A stretch of 21,046 nt of DNA from Solirubrobacteraceae bacterium (GTDB lineage: Bacteria; Actinomycetota; Thermoleophilia; Solirubrobacterales; Solirubrobacteraceae): assembly GCA_019683665.1 (NCBI GenBank), contig JADGIB010000023.1:1-21046 (forward strand). Reading direction: 5' to 3'. A program made the position numbers and the translations under genes. The notes under the pieces were generated by a model. It saw only the letters and a list, made by a program, of their open reading frames with translations, was not told where the DNA came from and did not search any database. Every line of letters starts with the position of its first letter. Within the stretch, counting starts at the first letter, position 1. Below are positions 19,975 through 21,046 of the stretch, piece after piece.

Positions 19975-20883
19975 GTGGACCCCCTCTGGCTCGAGGTGGA
20001 TTGGGCCGCGCACCGCCGCTGGGTGGAGGTCGCCGACCGTCCCGTGAACGTCGTCGACGTCGGCTCCGGCCCGCCCGTCGTGCTCATCCACGGGCACTCC
20101 GGCGCGTGGCAGAACTGGCTGGAGCAGATCCCGGTCCTCGCCCGCCGCCACCGCGTCATCGCGATGGACCTCCCCGGGTTCGGGGCCTCCCCGCTGCCGC
20201 GCGACGCGATCACGATCTCCGGCTACGGGCGGATCGTCGACGAGCTGCTCGGCACGCTCGGGGTGAGCGCGGCCGGGGTCGTCGGCAACTCGATGGGCGG
20301 GTTCGTCGGCCTGGAGCTGGCGATCAGCGCCCCGGAGCGGGTGGAGCGGCTCGTGCTCGTCTCGGCCGCCGGGGTGGCGACCCGCTACGCCGGGGTGCCG
20401 CTGTCGGTCATGGACCGCTGGTCGGAGCGGGTGCTCGGCCGCGCTGGCCGGTGGACGGCCCCGGAGCCGTCGCGGGCGGCGCGCCTGGCCCGCCGGCGGC
20501 GGCTGCGGCGCCTGGGGTTCACGCTGCTGTCGCCGCACCCGGAGCGGATCGACCCGCGGCTCCTCTACGAGAACCTCGTCGCGTCGGGGCCGAAGCCGGG
20601 CGCGCCGAGGGCGGCCGCCGAGATCGCCCGCTACGACGTCCGCGACCGGCTCGGCGAGATCGGCTGCCCGACGCTCGTCGTCTGGGGCGACCGCGACCGG
20701 ATCGTGCCGCCGTCGTCGGCCGACGAGTTCGTGCGGCTGATCCCGAACGCGCGCAAGGTCGTCTTCGAGGACTGCGGGCACGTGCCGATGATCGAGCAGC
20801 CCGAGCGCTTCAACCGGCTCGTCGAGGACTTCCTCGACGAGGCGCCGGGCGAGCGGGTCGACGAGACGTCGGCGGCGGCGTAG
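19975..20883 (+). CDS. Alpha/beta hydrolase
   Basis: A 302-aa alpha/beta-hydrolase-fold enzyme of normal length. The oxyanion motif is LIHGHSG (37-43), the nucleophile elbow is GNSMGG (S106), the acid is in WGDRDRIVP (D241) and the histidine is in CGHVPMIEQPERF (H269). The lid region (about 135-215) is Arg-rich. The sequence is closest in style to the meta-cleavage product hydrolase/epoxide hydrolase-like group, but the substrate (ester, lactone or C-C bond) cannot be told. The GTG at 19975 is chosen because TAGGTT lies 5 nt upstream and the divergent gene's start is only 34 bp away. It stands alone, with a tail of about 94 percent G+C downstream. Confidence 0.9.
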   Translation: MDPLWLEVDWAAHRRWVEVADRPVNVVDVGSGPPVVLIHGHSGAWQNWLEQIPVLARRHRVIAMDLPGFGASPLPRDAITISGYGRIVDELLGTLGVSAAGVVGNSMGGFVGLELAISAPERVERLVLVSAAGVATRYAGVPLSVMDRWSERVLGRAGRWTAPEPSRAARLARRRRLRRLGFTLLSPHPERIDPRLLYENLVASGPKPGAPRAAAEIARYDVRDRLGEIGCPTLVVWGDRDRIVPPSSADEFVRLIPNARKVVFEDCGHVPMIEQPERFNRLVEDFLDEAPGERVDETSAAA

Positions 20884-21046
20884 CGGCGGGCCGGGACGCG
20901 CGGGACGCGGCCGGGCGGCGGCGCCGGGCGGCGCGGGCGCAGGCGGACCGCGGCGGCGCGGCTCGGGGCGCGGCCCCGGCTCAGGGCGCGGCGACGCGGC
21001 CGCGGCGCCGCCCGCCGGCGGCCCGCGGGCGCGCCCCCACCCCCCC
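20884..21046. other. Extremely GC-rich tail without a recognisable gene
   Basis: Only 9 of these 163 bases are A or T by my count. The sequence is built of GGC/GCG-type runs with many overlapping inverted repeats and ends in a nearly pure C run. I see no coding pattern, RNA gene or promoter. It may hold the terminator of the alpha/beta hydrolase gene, and the closing C-run suggests a contig end or an assembly stop. Confidence 0.6.

Overview
This is a very GC-rich stretch with strong G/C third-position bias and many GTG starts. It comes from an actinobacterium. The gene set (WhiG/FliA-type sigma factor next to a Xer recombinase, tandem Ku genes, an EF-G2-like GTPase, a lone RpoD-family sigma factor) would fit the Solirubrobacterales/Thermoleophilia, but that lineage is an inference from gene content and cannot be proved from the window. 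I count 19 protein-coding genes. I see no tRNA, rRNA, CRISPR array, insertion sequence or prophage. No gene-free stretch exceeds 300 bases; the longest are 3900-4095, a divergent promoter region, and 20884-21046, an extremely GC-rich tail.

Layout. 76-1623 (-) is a fused ABC exporter, divergent from an RpoD-family sigma factor (1701-2657). A hairpin at 2682-2716 separates that gene from a convergent thiolase (2733-3899, -). The thiolase is divergent from a cyclopropane-fatty-acid synthase-like methyltransferase (4096-5334, +), which is followed by a fatty-acid hydroxylase/sterol desaturase-family protein (5449-6123, +). Together these form a small lipid block. 6191-10849 (-) is a compact four-gene run in the order ku-ku-pgmB-GH65: two Ku end-binding proteins tightly coupled to a beta-phosphoglucomutase-type phosphatase and a GH65 disaccharide phosphorylase/hydrolase. 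Two small unknown genes follow, convergent on a shared CTAG (10977-11432 + and 11429-11623 -). 11764-15273 (-) is a second run: EF-G-like GTPase, zinc-ribbon protein, 74-aa basic protein, RNase HI-like protein. Divergent from it is a nine-helix membrane protein (15319-16134, +) that carries a TM aspartate, a GxGD aspartate and a PAL-like motif, the layout of presenilin-type intramembrane proteases. It overlaps the tail of a WhiG/FliA-type sigma factor, which is preceded on the same strand by a XerC/D recombinase (16090-17827, -). The window ends with a small unknown protein (17820-18101, +), an L,D-transpeptidase (18186-19238, -), a 5'(3')-deoxyribonucleotidase-like HAD phosphatase (19374-19940, -) and an alpha/beta hydrolase (19975-20883, +).

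Cross-cutting points. Several genes have a TANNNT -10-like hexamer 5-9 nt before the start codon and no Shine-Dalgarno sequence, which suggests leaderless transcripts. The most unusual items are the presenilin-like membrane protein, the Ku/sugar-phosphorylase operon, and the thiolase leader, where a perfect palindrome overlaps the promoter and two identical 22-bp repeats lie 33 bp apart just before the ribosome binding site.
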